Source: Streptantibioticus parmotrematis
Lineage (GTDB): Bacteria > Actinomycetota > Actinomycetes > Streptomycetales > Streptomycetaceae
Direction: 5' to 3'
Assembly (NCBI RefSeq): GCF_019890615.1
Contig: NZ_JAINVZ010000005.1
Location: 124,001 to 188,000, forward strand
DNA: 64,000 nt
Every line of letters starts with the position of its first letter. Position 1 is the stretch's first letter. The notes beneath the pieces were generated by a model. The model worked only from the letters and a program-made list of their open reading frames with translations, ran no database searches and had not been told where the DNA came from. Positions 18,410 to 27,178 of the stretch are shown piece after piece. The position numbers were made by a program, and so were the translations under genes.

Positions 18410-20419
18410 ATGACATCCATGAACACGACGCGTTCCCATCGCGCGGTCCGTTCGCGCCGTCGGCGCGCGGCGGCGGCACTGGTCGGTGTGGGCGCGGTGA
18501 CGCTGTCCGGAGTGCTGTGGTCCACCGCTTCCGGCTCACCCGTGTCCTCGGTACGGGTGCACGGCGGCACCGTGGACGTACCGGTGAACGGCGGCACGGC
18601 GCAGGTGCGGGTGGACTCGCTGGCCGTCAGCGCGCGGACCTCCGGCACGGCAGGACTGACGCTCTCCGCCCCCGCGGCGGGATCGCTCGGCACGCCAGGG
18701 CCGGTGTCGGTGCGCGACGGCTCGGCGCACTGGACGTACCCCGCCAGCGGCCTGAGCGTCACCGCCGGCGCCGAGCAGGGCAGGCTGAAGGTCGACGTGC
18801 GCGGCACCAAGGACGGCTCCACGCTGTCCTGGCCGGTCACCGGCACCGACACGGCCGCCTCGCAGGTGCAGATGCCGATCGGTGACGGCCTCGGTGTGCC
18901 GGTCGCCGACCACTGGTGGAACACGGCGTCCGACGGGCTGGCGGGCCACACCTACGACATGACCGCGGACCTGAGCATGCCGCTGTGGGGGTACACCCTC
19001 GGCCATCGCGGCGTCAGCTACCTGGTGCCCCAACCGGCGGGAACGAAGCTGGGGTTCACCTCGGTGGGCAAGCGGCTGCGGGCGACGGGCGTGCACACCT
19101 TCTCCACGCGTGCCGACACCACCGACTACACCGTCACCTTCGCCCTCACCTCCCCGTCACCCGTGGCTCCCGCGCAGGACTACCGCTCCTGGCTGGCCTC
19201 GCACGGCGGCCTGGTCACCCTCAAGCAGAAGATCGCGGCCAATCCGAACGTCGCGCGGCTGCTCGGCGCGTTCCACGCCTACACCTGGGGCACCGCGCGC
19301 ACCGCGCAGGGCGTCCAGCAGATGCGGTCGCTCGGGTTCACCCGCATGTGGCTGGGGTACGACGCGGACGGCGACCCGATGACCGCCGACGCGGTGGCCG
19401 CGGCGAAGAAGGCGGGCTACCTGGTCGGGCCCTACGACTCCTGGGCCAACGGGCAGGACCCGAAGACGGCGGACGCGAGCACGTCCGCGTGGCCCTCGCC
19501 GGTCTACCCCGACTACTGCGTGCACCAGGCCGACGGTTCGGTGCTCGCCGGATTCCACGACCGGGGCTGCTATCTCAGTTCCCAGGCGTTCGCCCAGAGC
19601 GAGTCCAAGGACCACTTCCTCGCGCAGCGCACGCGGCAGATGACGGCCAACGGCGCCGACAGCTACTTCCTCGACGTGGACGCGGCCGGTGAGCTGTACG
19701 ACGACTACAGCCCCGCGCATCCCATGAACCAGCGGCAGGACGAGGCGAACCGGCTGGCCCGGATGGGCACTCTGTCCGGCAAGGACAAGCTCGTCCTGGG
19801 CTCGGAGAGCGCGGGCAGCTGGGCGAGCCCGGTCATCGACTTCAGCCACGGTTCCGAGACGCCGGTCGCGGACGGCCTGTGGCCGCTGGAGAAGGACAAG
19901 GCCACTTTCGGCGGGTACGCGCCGCAGGGGGCGCCGGCGGTCTACTTCAAGCCCGTCACCCTCTCCGCGGACCTGACCAAGGCCATGTTCGACCCGGCCT
20001 ACCGGATTCCGCTCTACGAGACCGCGTTGCACGACTCCCAGGTCAACCTGGACCGCTGGGAGCTGTCGTACACCAAGTTCCCGGCACTGGAGAAGACCCG
20101 CGCGCTGCTCGCGGTGCTCTACGACACGCCGCTCAACCTGGTGCTCGACGGGCCGACGCTCACCTCGCAGGGCAAGCAACTCGCCGCGCTCCAGCGGTAC
20201 TTCGCGCCTCTGCACGAGGCCGCGGCCACGGAGCCGATGACCGCCTTCCGGCGCGTCACCTCCGACGGCTCGGTGCAGCAGTCCGTCTTCGGCAACGGAA
20301 CGCTCCGCGTCACCGCCAACTTCGGCAGCAAGCCCTACGGTTCCCTCCCCGCAGGCTGCGTCGACGCCACCCTGCGCACCGACCACCACACCCGCAGGCT
20401 CTGCCCCGGAACGCTCTGA
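18410..20419 (+). CDS. Secreted glycoside-hydrolase-like protein
   Basis: The protein has 669 residues. An Arg-rich N-terminus and hydrophobic segment (AAAALVGVGAVTLSGVLWSTASG) form the signal peptide. Residues about 45-250 look like a beta-rich N-terminal domain. The remainder resembles a (beta/alpha)8 hydrolase: LLGAFHAYTWGTARTAQGVQQM, FTRMWLGYDADGDP, LVGPYDSWAN, NGADSYFLDVDAAGELYDDYSP, LVLGSESAGSW. The aspartate in YFLDVD and the glutamate in GSESAG are plausible catalytic pair members, as in the GH101/GH66-type clan. I cannot name the family with confidence. No strong ribosome-binding site precedes the ATG. The two-component pair just upstream may control it. Confidence 0.65.
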   Translation: MTSMNTTRSHRAVRSRRRRAAAALVGVGAVTLSGVLWSTASGSPVSSVRVHGGTVDVPVNGGTAQVRVDSLAVSARTSGTAGLTLSAPAAGSLGTPGPVSVRDGSAHWTYPASGLSVTAGAEQGRLKVDVRGTKDGSTLSWPVTGTDTAASQVQMPIGDGLGVPVADHWWNTASDGLAGHTYDMTADLSMPLWGYTLGHRGVSYLVPQPAGTKLGFTSVGKRLRATGVHTFSTRADTTDYTVTFALTSPSPVAPAQDYRSWLASHGGLVTLKQKIAANPNVARLLGAFHAYTWGTARTAQGVQQMRSLGFTRMWLGYDADGDPMTADAVAAAKKAGYLVGPYDSWANGQDPKTADASTSAWPSPVYPDYCVHQADGSVLAGFHDRGCYLSSQAFAQSESKDHFLAQRTRQMTANGADSYFLDVDAAGELYDDYSPAHPMNQRQDEANRLARMGTLSGKDKLVLGSESAGSWASPVIDFSHGSETPVADGLWPLEKDKATFGGYAPQGAPAVYFKPVTLSADLTKAMFDPAYRIPLYETALHDSQVNLDRWELSYTKFPALEKTRALLAVLYDTPLNLVLDGPTLTSQGKQLAALQRYFAPLHEAAATEPMTAFRRVTSDGSVQQSVFGNGTLRVTANFGSKPYGSLPAGCVDATLRTDHHTRRLCPGTL

Positions 20420-20515
20420 CGCCCCCACCGGCCAACTCGATCGGCGACCCGCCTCTTCTACGGGGCGGGCCGCCGAAGCGCGCCGAGGACGCCGCCGTCG
20501 CTTCGCAACGGCATC

Positions 20516-20562
20516 TGTAAAGCAGGCTTGACATGTCGAGGGGGTGACAAGCATGCTTTACA
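20516..20562. promoter_or_regulatory. Large dyad over XRE promoter and start
   Basis: TGTAAAGCA (20516-20524) and TGCTTTACA (20554-20562) are exact inverted repeats. Inside them GCTTGACA (20526-20533) mirrors TGACAAGC (20545-20552) with one mismatch. The dyad covers a consensus -35 (TTGACA, 20528-20533) and stops just before the GTG start at 20564, the layout of an autorepression operator. Confidence 0.8.
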
Positions 20563-20563
20563 T

Positions 20564-20773
20564 GTGAGAAACAGGGTCAGAGAACTGCGTTCGGCGCGCG
20601 GACTGTCGCAGGGGCAGCTGGGAGTCGCCCTCGGAGTCTCCCGGCAGACGGTCAACGCCATAGAGACCGAGCGGTACACGCCCTCACTGCCGCTCGCTTT
20701 CGCCCTGGGCAGGTTCTTCGAGGTCAGGATTGAGGAGATGTTCCATGTCGATGACGACTCGCGGGATGGCTGA
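20564..20773 (+). CDS. Small XRE-family regulator
   Basis: The protein has 69 residues from GTG 20564, probably leaderless since the promoter -35 is only about 30 bp upstream. The Cro/C1 helix-turn-helix is clear: RVRELRSARGLSQGQLGVALGVSRQTVNAIETERYTPS, then LPLAFALGRFFEVRIEEMF. This matches the short 'helix-turn-helix regulator plus membrane protein' modules common in bacteria (YozG/YvaO type). It overlaps the downstream membrane-protein gene, and a dyad lies over its own promoter. Confidence 0.9.
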   Translation: MRNRVRELRSARGLSQGQLGVALGVSRQTVNAIETERYTPSLPLAFALGRFFEVRIEEMFHVDDDSRDG

Positions 20774-21152
20774 CAAGGCGGTGGCCCCGCGCGCGATACC
20801 ACTGTTCTTCCTGGGCGTCGGTGTCGTCTGCCTGGTGGCCGCCACGGTCGGCGGCCGTCCCGTGCTGGGGCTGGTGATGCTCGGAGCCATGGCGGTCTGC
20901 GGTCTGGCCCTGGCCCTGCTGGGTCGCCGTAGCGAAACCTACCGAGGAGTGACCGGGGAGACCGACGAACGCTTCGCCCTGATGGGCCGCTCCGCGTGGG
21001 CGACGACAGGGGTCGTGCTGACCGTGGCGAACCTCGGCGGCCTCACCGGTGAGCTCGTCGCCGGGCGGAGCGGCTCGCCCTTCTCCTGGCTGATGGGACT
21101 CGCGGCCGTCAGCTACGTCTCCTGCGTGGGGGTGCTGCGTCAGCGGATGTGA
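20745..21152 (+). CDS. Membrane protein partner of the XRE regulator (DUF2178-like)
   Basis: About 135 residues with four membrane helices (IPLFFLGVGVVCLVAATVGG, VLGLVMLGAMAVCGLALALL, ATTGVVLTVANLGGLTG, FSWLMGLAAVSYVSCVGVL). The conserved cytoplasmic loop is ETDERFALMGRSAWATTG, as in DUF2178-type proteins that follow small XRE regulators. The start at ATG 20745 is chosen for GAGGAG 7 bp upstream, and 20751 and 20766 are alternatives. It overlaps the regulator gene by 29 bp. The function is unknown. Confidence 0.75.
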   Translation: MSMTTRGMADKAVAPRAIPLFFLGVGVVCLVAATVGGRPVLGLVMLGAMAVCGLALALLGRRSETYRGVTGETDERFALMGRSAWATTGVVLTVANLGGLTGELVAGRSGSPFSWLMGLAAVSYVSCVGVLRQRM

Positions 21153-21411
21153 GACAGGGATCGGCTTCCGGGGGGGGCGAGCTTGGGTCGTGGTCGAGGG
21201 TGCTGCTGCGCCCTCCCCCCTGGCACGACCTTTTCGTGGGGAATGTTGTCGTGGCTATGGCGTTGCGTCATGGGGCTGTAACAGGCGCTGACGTGGGGGA
21301 GCGGGGTGTGTCACTGTCTGGGTGCGGCTCCGGTGATCTTGAGCGTGCCGGGGTGACGCCGTTCCACCGCCTCTCCGGAAGCGGAAGTCTCGACAGTGGG
21401 AGAAGTGCATC
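21153..21411 (+). other. 259-bp gap without a gene
   Basis: This is the leader of the DUF4232 lipoprotein gene, with a GC-rich start (run of eight G at about 21171-21178). I found no convincing promoter hexamers or hairpin. Confidence 0.4.
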
Positions 21412-22074
21412 ATGCGTTCCAGGACCGCCCGTTGGAGCCTGTCGGCCGCCGTGCTCGTCGTCGCGGGGATGACGCTGAGCGCGTGCGGGCCCGACTCCTC
21501 GGACGCCGGCTCCTCCGCTTCGTCCTCCAGCGCGTCCACCGGCAGCCAGTCCACCGGCGGTGGCCAGGCCGCCACCACCGGTGGGAGCGGTTCGGGCGGG
21601 TCGTCGTCGGGTACGGGGGGTTCGACGGGAAGCGGGGCGAGTGCGGGGGGCGGCTCGGGGACGGGCGGGGGCTCGGCGGCGGGGGCCGCCTGTCGGACCT
21701 CGAACCTCTCCTTCAGCAGCTCCGGCGGCATGGCCGAGGGCGAGGTGCTGGTCAACCTCAAGAACGTCGGCTCCACCACCTGCTCCCTGCACGGCTTCCC
21801 CGGCGTCGACCTCAAGGGCCACGACGGCACGGACAGCGTGACCCGCAGCACCATGAAGGCGCCCACGATCACGCTGGCGCCCGGCCGGACGACCGACTTC
21901 ACCCTGCACTACCCGCCGAACAACACCGGCGGCTCCGGGGTGACCTTCACCACCGCCGTCGTGACCCCGCCCAACGAGACGCACTCGCACACCATGCCTC
22001 TCGGCATCAACGTCCCCGTGACCGACGGTTCCGGCCCCGGCATCACCGTGGACCCGGTGGGCGCGGGCAAGTAG
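21412..22074 (+). CDS. DUF4232 lipoprotein
   Basis: The protein has 220 residues. A lipoprotein signal (AAVLVVAGMTLSACG) puts the lipidated cysteine at about residue 25. A Ser/Gly/Thr-rich low-complexity linker of about 70 residues leads to a DUF4232 domain: CRTSNLSFSSSGGMAEGEVLVNLKN, TCSLHGFPGVDLKG, LAPGRTTDFTLHYPPNN. DUF4232 proteins are common surface lipoproteins of actinomycetes with no known biochemical role. GGGAG precedes the ATG. Confidence 0.85.
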   Translation: MRSRTARWSLSAAVLVVAGMTLSACGPDSSDAGSSASSSSASTGSQSTGGGQAATTGGSGSGGSSSGTGGSTGSGASAGGGSGTGGGSAAGAACRTSNLSFSSSGGMAEGEVLVNLKNVGSTTCSLHGFPGVDLKGHDGTDSVTRSTMKAPTITLAPGRTTDFTLHYPPNNTGGSGVTFTTAVVTPPNETHSHTMPLGINVPVTDGSGPGITVDPVGAGK

Positions 22075-22103
22075 CCCGCCCCCGCGGCGGCCCGCAGGAT
22101 TAC

Positions 22104-22116
22104 GCAAGCAGCTTGC
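22104..22116. promoter_or_regulatory. LacI-type operator before lacI (GCAAGCAGCTTGC)
   Basis: The 13-bp palindrome GCAAGCAGCTTGC sits in TTACGCAAGCAGCTTGC, 25 bp before the lacI start. TTACGCAAG-AG-TTGC recurs (reverse strand) at 25682-25699 in front of the transporter operon, suggesting the same repressor binds both. TATTCT at 22128-22133 could be the -10 of a nearly leaderless transcript. Confidence 0.65.
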
Positions 22117-22140
22117 AGCGCATGCGTTATTCTTGCGGGC

Positions 22141-23145
22141 ATGACGCGACGACTTGCCGAGGTGGCGCGGAAGGTCGGGGTCAGCGAGGCGACCGTCAGC
22201 CGGGTCCTCAACGGCAAGCCCGGTGTCTCCGACTCCACCCGCGCCGCCGTGCTCACCGCCCTGGACGTGCTGGGGTACGAGCGCCCCAGCCAACTGCGCG
22301 GTGAGCGCGCCCGGTTGGTCGGCCTGGTGCTGCCCGAGCTACAGAACCCGATCTTCCCCGCTTTCGCCGAAGTGGTCGGCGGCGCCCTCGCGTTGCGCGG
22401 GCTGACACCGGTCCTGTGCACGCAGACCACCGGTGGCGTCTCCGAGGCGGACTACGTCTCGCTCCTGCTCCAGCAGCACGTCTCCGGTGTGGTCTTCGCC
22501 GGCGGCTTCTACGCCCAGGCCGACGCCCCGCACGACCACTACCGGCTGCTGGCCGAACGCAACCTCCCCGTGGTGCTGATCAACGCGGCCATAGAGCACC
22601 TGGGATTCCCGCAGGTCTCCTGCGACGACGCGGTCGCCGTCGAGCAGGCGTGGCGTCACCTCGTCTCGCTCGGCCACGAACGCATCGGCCTGGTGCTCGG
22701 CCCGCTCGACCACGTCCCGTCGAGCCGCAAGCTGGCCGCCGCCCACGAGGTGGCGAAGGCGTCCGGGCTCGAACTGCCGGACGAGCGGGTGGAGCACGCG
22801 ATGTTCTCCCAGGCGGGCGGGCAGGCCGCCGCGGGACGGCTGCTGGAGCGCGGGGTGACCGGCGTCATCTGCGCGAGCGACGTGCTGGCCCTCGGTGTGG
22901 TGCGCGGTGTACGCAGGCGCGGCCTGCGGGTGCCGCAGGACGTCTCGGTGGTCGGTTACGACGACTCCGCCTTCATGAACTGCGCCGATCCGCCGCTCAC
23001 CACGGTGCGCCAGCCGATCGAGGCGATGGGCCGGGCGGCCGTGCAACTGCTGACCGCCCGGATCGACGGCAAGCACGTCCCCGCCGACGAACTGCTCTTC
23101 GAACCGGAGCTGGTGGTCCGGGGCTCCACCGCTCCGGTGCGCTGA
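22141..23145 (+). CDS. LacI-family transcriptional repressor
   Basis: The protein has 334 residues of normal family length. The DNA-binding headpiece is RLAEVARKVGVSEATVSRVLNGKPGVSDSTRAAV, with the hinge helix after LDVLGYERPSQLRG. The periplasmic-binding-protein-like core (RARLVGLVLPELQNPIFPAF ... GVVFAGG ... GVICASDVLALGVVRGVRRRGLRVP ... SVVGYDDSAF) binds the sugar inducer. It lies at the end of the alpha-glucan locus, and CGCAA-type palindromes shared between its promoter and the 25.6-kb divergent promoter point to control of the glucanase, transporter and alpha-glucosidase. The inducer is probably an alpha-1,3-linked oligosaccharide. Confidence 0.92.
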   Translation: MTRRLAEVARKVGVSEATVSRVLNGKPGVSDSTRAAVLTALDVLGYERPSQLRGERARLVGLVLPELQNPIFPAFAEVVGGALALRGLTPVLCTQTTGGVSEADYVSLLLQQHVSGVVFAGGFYAQADAPHDHYRLLAERNLPVVLINAAIEHLGFPQVSCDDAVAVEQAWRHLVSLGHERIGLVLGPLDHVPSSRKLAAAHEVAKASGLELPDERVEHAMFSQAGGQAAAGRLLERGVTGVICASDVLALGVVRGVRRRGLRVPQDVSVVGYDDSAFMNCADPPLTTVRQPIEAMGRAAVQLLTARIDGKHVPADELLFEPELVVRGSTAPVR

Positions 23146-23157
23146 ACGCATGCGCCT

Positions 23158-23196
23158 GTGGCGTCGAGGGCTGCGCGAACAAGTCCTCGACGCCAC
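23158..23196. terminator. Terminator between lacI and glucanase gene
   Basis: GTGGCGTCGAGG (23158-23169) pairs perfectly with CCTCGACGCCAC (23185-23196) across a 15-nt loop, between convergent genes. Confidence 0.75.
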
Positions 23197-23255
23197 GACG
23201 TTGACGTCGCGTCAGCCCCGTCAGGTGGATGACGTGCCGTCAATTCCCCTACGGC

Positions 23256-25526
23256 TCACTGCGCGTACGCCTCGAACTCCGACAGCTGGCCCGCGGGCCA
23301 CCCGGTGTTCCCGGTGAACGTCAGCCGCAGGTAGCGGGTGCTGGTGCCCGCCGGCAGGGTCACCGTCGCGGTGTTCCCGCTCGCCGGGTCGAACGTGTAC
23401 CCCTTCGAGCCCACCAGCGTGGAGTAGGCGGAGCCGTCGGTGCTGCCGAGCACGGAGAGGGTCTGTGTCCGCGTGCCCCACGCGTTGCTGGGCGGAAGCT
23501 TGAGCACCAGCCGCCCCACCGCCTGCGTCGAGCCCAGGTCCACGGTGAAGGACTGCGGGAAGGCGTTGTCGGTGCTCTCCCAGTAGGTGTTGGCGTCGCC
23601 GTCCACCGCGTTCGACGCCACGTAGACGTCCTGGTGGCCGGTGTCGGAGACGGGACGGTGCAGGGCGAGGTTGCCGGTGCCGGGCGTGCCACCGCCGCCG
23701 GGGTTGCCGCCGTTCGGGGTGGGCCAGGTCGAGCAGTCGTTCCAGACGCTGCTCCAGCCGGAGTTGCCGCCGCCGTCGGTCACGGCGAACGTGCCGCTGC
23801 CCGACGGGTACGGGCAGTTGTAGACGCCTGCCGCGCCGACGCCGGTCGCGGTGACGTTCGAGAAGGTCGCCGAACCTTGCGTCTCGTTCTGCACGACCAC
23901 CGTGCCGGTGTTCGTCACCGACGCGCCGTTCACCGTGACGTTGGTGATCGGGTAGCCGTGGCCGCCGCCGGAGACGAACTCGAAGGCGCTGTACGGGCTG
24001 TCCTTGATCACGGTGTCGGTGATGTTGACGGGGTTGGAGATCGCGTAGTCGTAGGAGTCGACGCGCAGCGCGCCCATCGGGTGGTTCCAGTTGGGATTCA
24101 TCGCGCCGCCGCGTTCGATGGTGTTGTCGGCGACGGTGATGGTGCCCGACAGCGGGTTGAACGGTTGCAGGAACGCCTGGTTGGAGATGGCGATGCCGCT
24201 GCCGAGCGCGTTGGTGTCGGCCACGTAGTTGCCCTGGACGGTGAGGTCCTTGCCGCCGTACAGGGCGATGCCGTTGGCCAGGTTGGGCTGGACGACGGTG
24301 TTGTCGACGAACGAGTCGTCGGTGTCAGGCGCGTACAGCGACCACATCGCCAGGCCGTCGTCGCCCGTGTTGCGGATGTAGTTGTCCTTGATCACCGCAC
24401 CGGTCGCGGTGCCGTTGATGTTGATGCCGTCGGCCGTGGTGTCCAGGATGCGGTTGCCGGTGACCTGGAGGTCGGTGTTGGTGCCCTCCAGCCACAGGCC
24501 GACCTTCTCGTGCTGGATCCACAGGCCGGAGACGACCGAGCCCGAACCGAGGCTGCCGTTGACGAAGTTGTCCGGCGAGCTGTCGTTCCGGGTGGTCACC
24601 TCGCCGATGGCGGCGAAGTTCTCCAGCTTCACGTCGCCCTGCGCGCCGGACATGTCGATCAGGTGGGTGCCGTGCAGTTCGGAGTACCAGTCGCCCGCGC
24701 CGATCAGGGTGATGCCGTCGACCGGCAAGGGGGAGGTGATGGTGAAGACGCCCTGGGGGATCCACACCTCCTTGCCCTGCGAACGCGCCGCCGAGATGGC
24801 CTGGTCGAAGGCGTTGGTGGAGTCGCCCTGGCCGCTGGGGTCGGCGCCGTAGTCGGTCACCGACAGGGCGTTCGACGGCTGCGCGGCGGGCGCGGCCACC
24901 TGCTCGAAGTCGGCGAGGTCGATGGTGAACGGGCCGCCGGTGCTGTCGGAGTCGACCTGCAACCTCACCTTCGCACCGGCTTGGAGGTTCTGCCCGAGCA
25001 GCATCCGCGCGTCGTCGAAGAAATGGTGGGTCTTGGAGCCGCCGATGTTGGGCGTGCTGATGTAGGAGTACTTCGAGGTGACCGGCAACGTCTTGGAGAT
25101 GCGCGTGCCGTTGACGTACACGGCGAGCGAACCGCTGCTGCCCTGCGGCAGGTTGTACGAGACGTCGACCGCGTTCGCCGGTGCGGTGAGGGTGAACTCC
25201 ACGTACTGGCCCTGGCCGCTGAGCTGCACCGCCTTGCGGCCGGACGCCTCCGAGGCGACGGTGCCCTGCGTGTAGTCCGGGCCGATGACCGTGCCGTTGG
25301 TGGCCGCGTTCTCCGCCTCGTACTCGGTGAACGGGACGCTCGCGCCCTGGCCGCCGGTGACCGCCGCGGGGCGGGCTGCGGCAGGCTTCGCGTGGTGTCC
25401 GGATCCGGCGGCGTGGGCGGGGGAGGCGAGCGCGACCGCCGTCGCGCAGACGGCCGCCGCCGCGACCAGCCGGGCGATGACCGGTCGGCGTGGGGGGTGA
25501 TGGGTCTTCCTGCGGTGTGTGTCCAT
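23256..25526 (-). CDS. Secreted alpha-1,3-glucanase / mycodextranase-like (GH87-type) with two carbohydrate-binding domains
   Basis: The protein has 756 residues from ATG 25526. A signal peptide (RLVAAAAVCATAVALASPAHA) is followed by a CBM6/35-like domain (about 60-200: FTEYEAENAATNGTVIG ... YVEFTLTAPANAVDVSYNLP ... DLADFEQV). The catalytic right-handed beta-helix starts with the pectate-lyase-3-type LSVTDYGADPSGQGDSTNAFDQAI. It carries the GH87 hallmark DTTADGININGTATG and NYIRNTGDDGLAMWS, whose aspartates are the likely catalytic residues. A Gly/Pro linker leads to a C-terminal F5/8-type C domain (LALHRPVSDTGHQ ... YWESTDNAFPQSFTVDLG). It should degrade alpha-1,3-glucan outside the cell. 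It is divergent from the transporter operon. Confidence 0.85.
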   Translation of the reverse strand: MDTHRRKTHHPPRRPVIARLVAAAAVCATAVALASPAHAAGSGHHAKPAAARPAAVTGGQGASVPFTEYEAENAATNGTVIGPDYTQGTVASEASGRKAVQLSGQGQYVEFTLTAPANAVDVSYNLPQGSSGSLAVYVNGTRISKTLPVTSKYSYISTPNIGGSKTHHFFDDARMLLGQNLQAGAKVRLQVDSDSTGGPFTIDLADFEQVAAPAAQPSNALSVTDYGADPSGQGDSTNAFDQAISAARSQGKEVWIPQGVFTITSPLPVDGITLIGAGDWYSELHGTHLIDMSGAQGDVKLENFAAIGEVTTRNDSSPDNFVNGSLGSGSVVSGLWIQHEKVGLWLEGTNTDLQVTGNRILDTTADGININGTATGAVIKDNYIRNTGDDGLAMWSLYAPDTDDSFVDNTVVQPNLANGIALYGGKDLTVQGNYVADTNALGSGIAISNQAFLQPFNPLSGTITVADNTIERGGAMNPNWNHPMGALRVDSYDYAISNPVNITDTVIKDSPYSAFEFVSGGGHGYPITNVTVNGASVTNTGTVVVQNETQGSATFSNVTATGVGAAGVYNCPYPSGSGTFAVTDGGGNSGWSSVWNDCSTWPTPNGGNPGGGGTPGTGNLALHRPVSDTGHQDVYVASNAVDGDANTYWESTDNAFPQSFTVDLGSTQAVGRLVLKLPPSNAWGTRTQTLSVLGSTDGSAYSTLVGSKGYTFDPASGNTATVTLPAGTSTRYLRLTFTGNTGWPAGQLSEFEAYAQ

Positions 25527-25660
25527 GCCCTGTGCTGCACCTTCTTCACGTCTCGGCGGGGGCGTCGTGCGGGGCGCCCGCGCGTCGGCCGCACGGCGTG
25601 CGGTGGGGGAGGAGCGTGCACACCATAGGAGCGCCCTTCGCAAGCAAGCAAGATGCTGTA

Positions 25661-25697
25661 CGCAAATTGCGCGGTGGATCAACGCAACTTCTTGCGT
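25661..25697. promoter_or_regulatory. Two CGCAA palindromes in the glucanase/transporter promoter gap
   Basis: CGCAAATTGCG (25661-25671) is an 11-bp palindrome with one central base. ACGCAA-CTTC-TTGCGT (25682-25697) is a second. A run CGCAAGCAAGCAAG (25640-25653) adds half-sites. They lie between the divergent glucanase and binding-protein genes and resemble the site before lacI, which makes them probable LacI operators. Confidence 0.7.
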
Positions 25698-25748
25698 AAG
25701 CCTTTTGGTTTCTGTACGTTCAACGCCACTCAGTGGAAGGGGCGACCC

Positions 25749-27161
25749 ATGACAAGACCTCGTACGACGAGACGGCGCAGCCGTGCGCTGGTGGCCGCGG
25801 TGGTGGTCGCCGGTCTCGGACTGACCGGCGTCGCGTGCTCCGGCGGATCCGGTGGTTCGAGCGGGGCGGGCGCCGCACCGGCCGACGCGTCGTCGCCGCT
25901 CGACCCGAAGGCCAAGGTCACGATCACCATCGACTGCATGCCACCGGCCACCAAGAAGCCGGAGCTGAAGGAGTGGAACGAGGACGTCGCCGCGTTCCAC
26001 AAGCTCTACCCGAACGTCACCGTGGAAGGTAAGTCCACGACCGGGCAGTGCGAGGACCCCGCCACGTTCGCCGCCCAGCTCAAGGGCGGCACCGAACCGG
26101 ACGTCTTCTACAGCTACTTCACCGACCTCCCGCAGGTGCTCGACGCCGGACAGGCCGCCGACATCACCCCGTACGTCACCCAGCGCACGGTGCCCACCCT
26201 CGGCGACATCGCCCCCGACGTGCTCGACGTGGAGAAGGACAGCGGCAGGCTCTACGGGCTGCCCGCCAGCGACTACACCATGGGCATCCTGATCAACCGC
26301 AAGCTGTTCAAGGAAGCCGGCCTCGACCCGGACCGGCCCCCCGCCACCTGGGGCCAGGTGCGCGCCGACGCCAAGGCCATCGCCGCCCTCGGCCACGGCA
26401 TCGCCGGATACGGCGACTACAGCGCGGGCAACAACGGCGGATGGCACTTCACGGCCGAGATGGACGGCCTCGGCGCAAGCGTCGTCAACGCGGCAGGCAC
26501 CAAGGCGACCTTCGACGACGCCCAGGGCCAGCAGATCCTCGACACACTGCACGCCATGCGCTGGGACGACGACAGCATGGGCCAGACGCAACTGCTCAAG
26601 TGGGGCGACCTGCAAAAGCAGATGGTGGCGGGCAAACTCGGCATGTTCGTCGCGGCACCCGACGACATCACGTACATGGTGGAGACCCTCGGCGGCCACT
26701 ACGAGGACTACGGCATGGGCCCGATGCCCGGTGGCAAGGGCACACTGCTCGGCGGCGACGCCTACCTGTTCAAGAAGTCCGACACCCCGGACCAGATCAA
26801 GGCGGGCATCGCCTGGCTGGACTTCAAGTTCCTCAAGGAGGGACAGGGCCAGTTCGACTACGCCCGCACCAAGGCCGACGGACTGCCCGTCGGACTGCCC
26901 CAGCCGGAGTTCTACACCGGTGCCACCAAGGCCACCGACGACCGGCTCAAGGCCGCCAGCGCCACCATGCCCGTCGCCAACTTCGCCGCCTTCACCGCAC
27001 ACCCGCTGCCCGGCCACGCGGAACCGCCCAACGCCCAGGAGATCTACAAGGTGCTGGACAACGCCATGTCGGGCGTGCTGACCGACCGTTCGGCGAACGT
27101 GGACAAGCTGCTGTCCACCGCCGCGTCCCAGGTCGACGAGGTCCTGGCCAACAGCCAGTAG
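25749..27161 (+). CDS. Sugar ABC transporter substrate-binding lipoprotein
   Basis: The protein has 470 residues from ATG 25749 behind GGAAGGGG. The lipobox is GLTGVACSGG with the lipidated cysteine near residue 29. The mature sequence is a type-I (CUT1) solute-binding protein: KAKVTITIDCMPPATKKPEL, PDVFYSYFTDLPQVLDAGQAADITPYV, LYGLPASDYTMGILINRKLFKEAG, TWGQVRADAKAIA. The aromatic-rich pocket residues suit an oligosaccharide. It is the first gene of a four-gene operon with two permeases and a GH13 enzyme, and no ATPase gene is present. In Streptomyces a shared MsiK ATPase usually serves such importers. Confidence 0.93.
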   Translation: MTRPRTTRRRSRALVAAVVVAGLGLTGVACSGGSGGSSGAGAAPADASSPLDPKAKVTITIDCMPPATKKPELKEWNEDVAAFHKLYPNVTVEGKSTTGQCEDPATFAAQLKGGTEPDVFYSYFTDLPQVLDAGQAADITPYVTQRTVPTLGDIAPDVLDVEKDSGRLYGLPASDYTMGILINRKLFKEAGLDPDRPPATWGQVRADAKAIAALGHGIAGYGDYSAGNNGGWHFTAEMDGLGASVVNAAGTKATFDDAQGQQILDTLHAMRWDDDSMGQTQLLKWGDLQKQMVAGKLGMFVAAPDDITYMVETLGGHYEDYGMGPMPGGKGTLLGGDAYLFKKSDTPDQIKAGIAWLDFKFLKEGQGQFDYARTKADGLPVGLPQPEFYTGATKATDDRLKAASATMPVANFAAFTAHPLPGHAEPPNAQEIYKVLDNAMSGVLTDRSANVDKLLSTAASQVDEVLANSQ

Positions 27162-27178
27162 GGGAACGGAGGATCACC

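Noticed and set aside
25527-27017. Long open frame on the minus strand continuing upstream of the glucanase start
   Set aside because: It is antisense to the binding-protein gene, which has a lipobox, a ribosome-binding site and family motifs. High GC keeps the opposite frame open. The glucanase starts at 25526 with its signal peptide.
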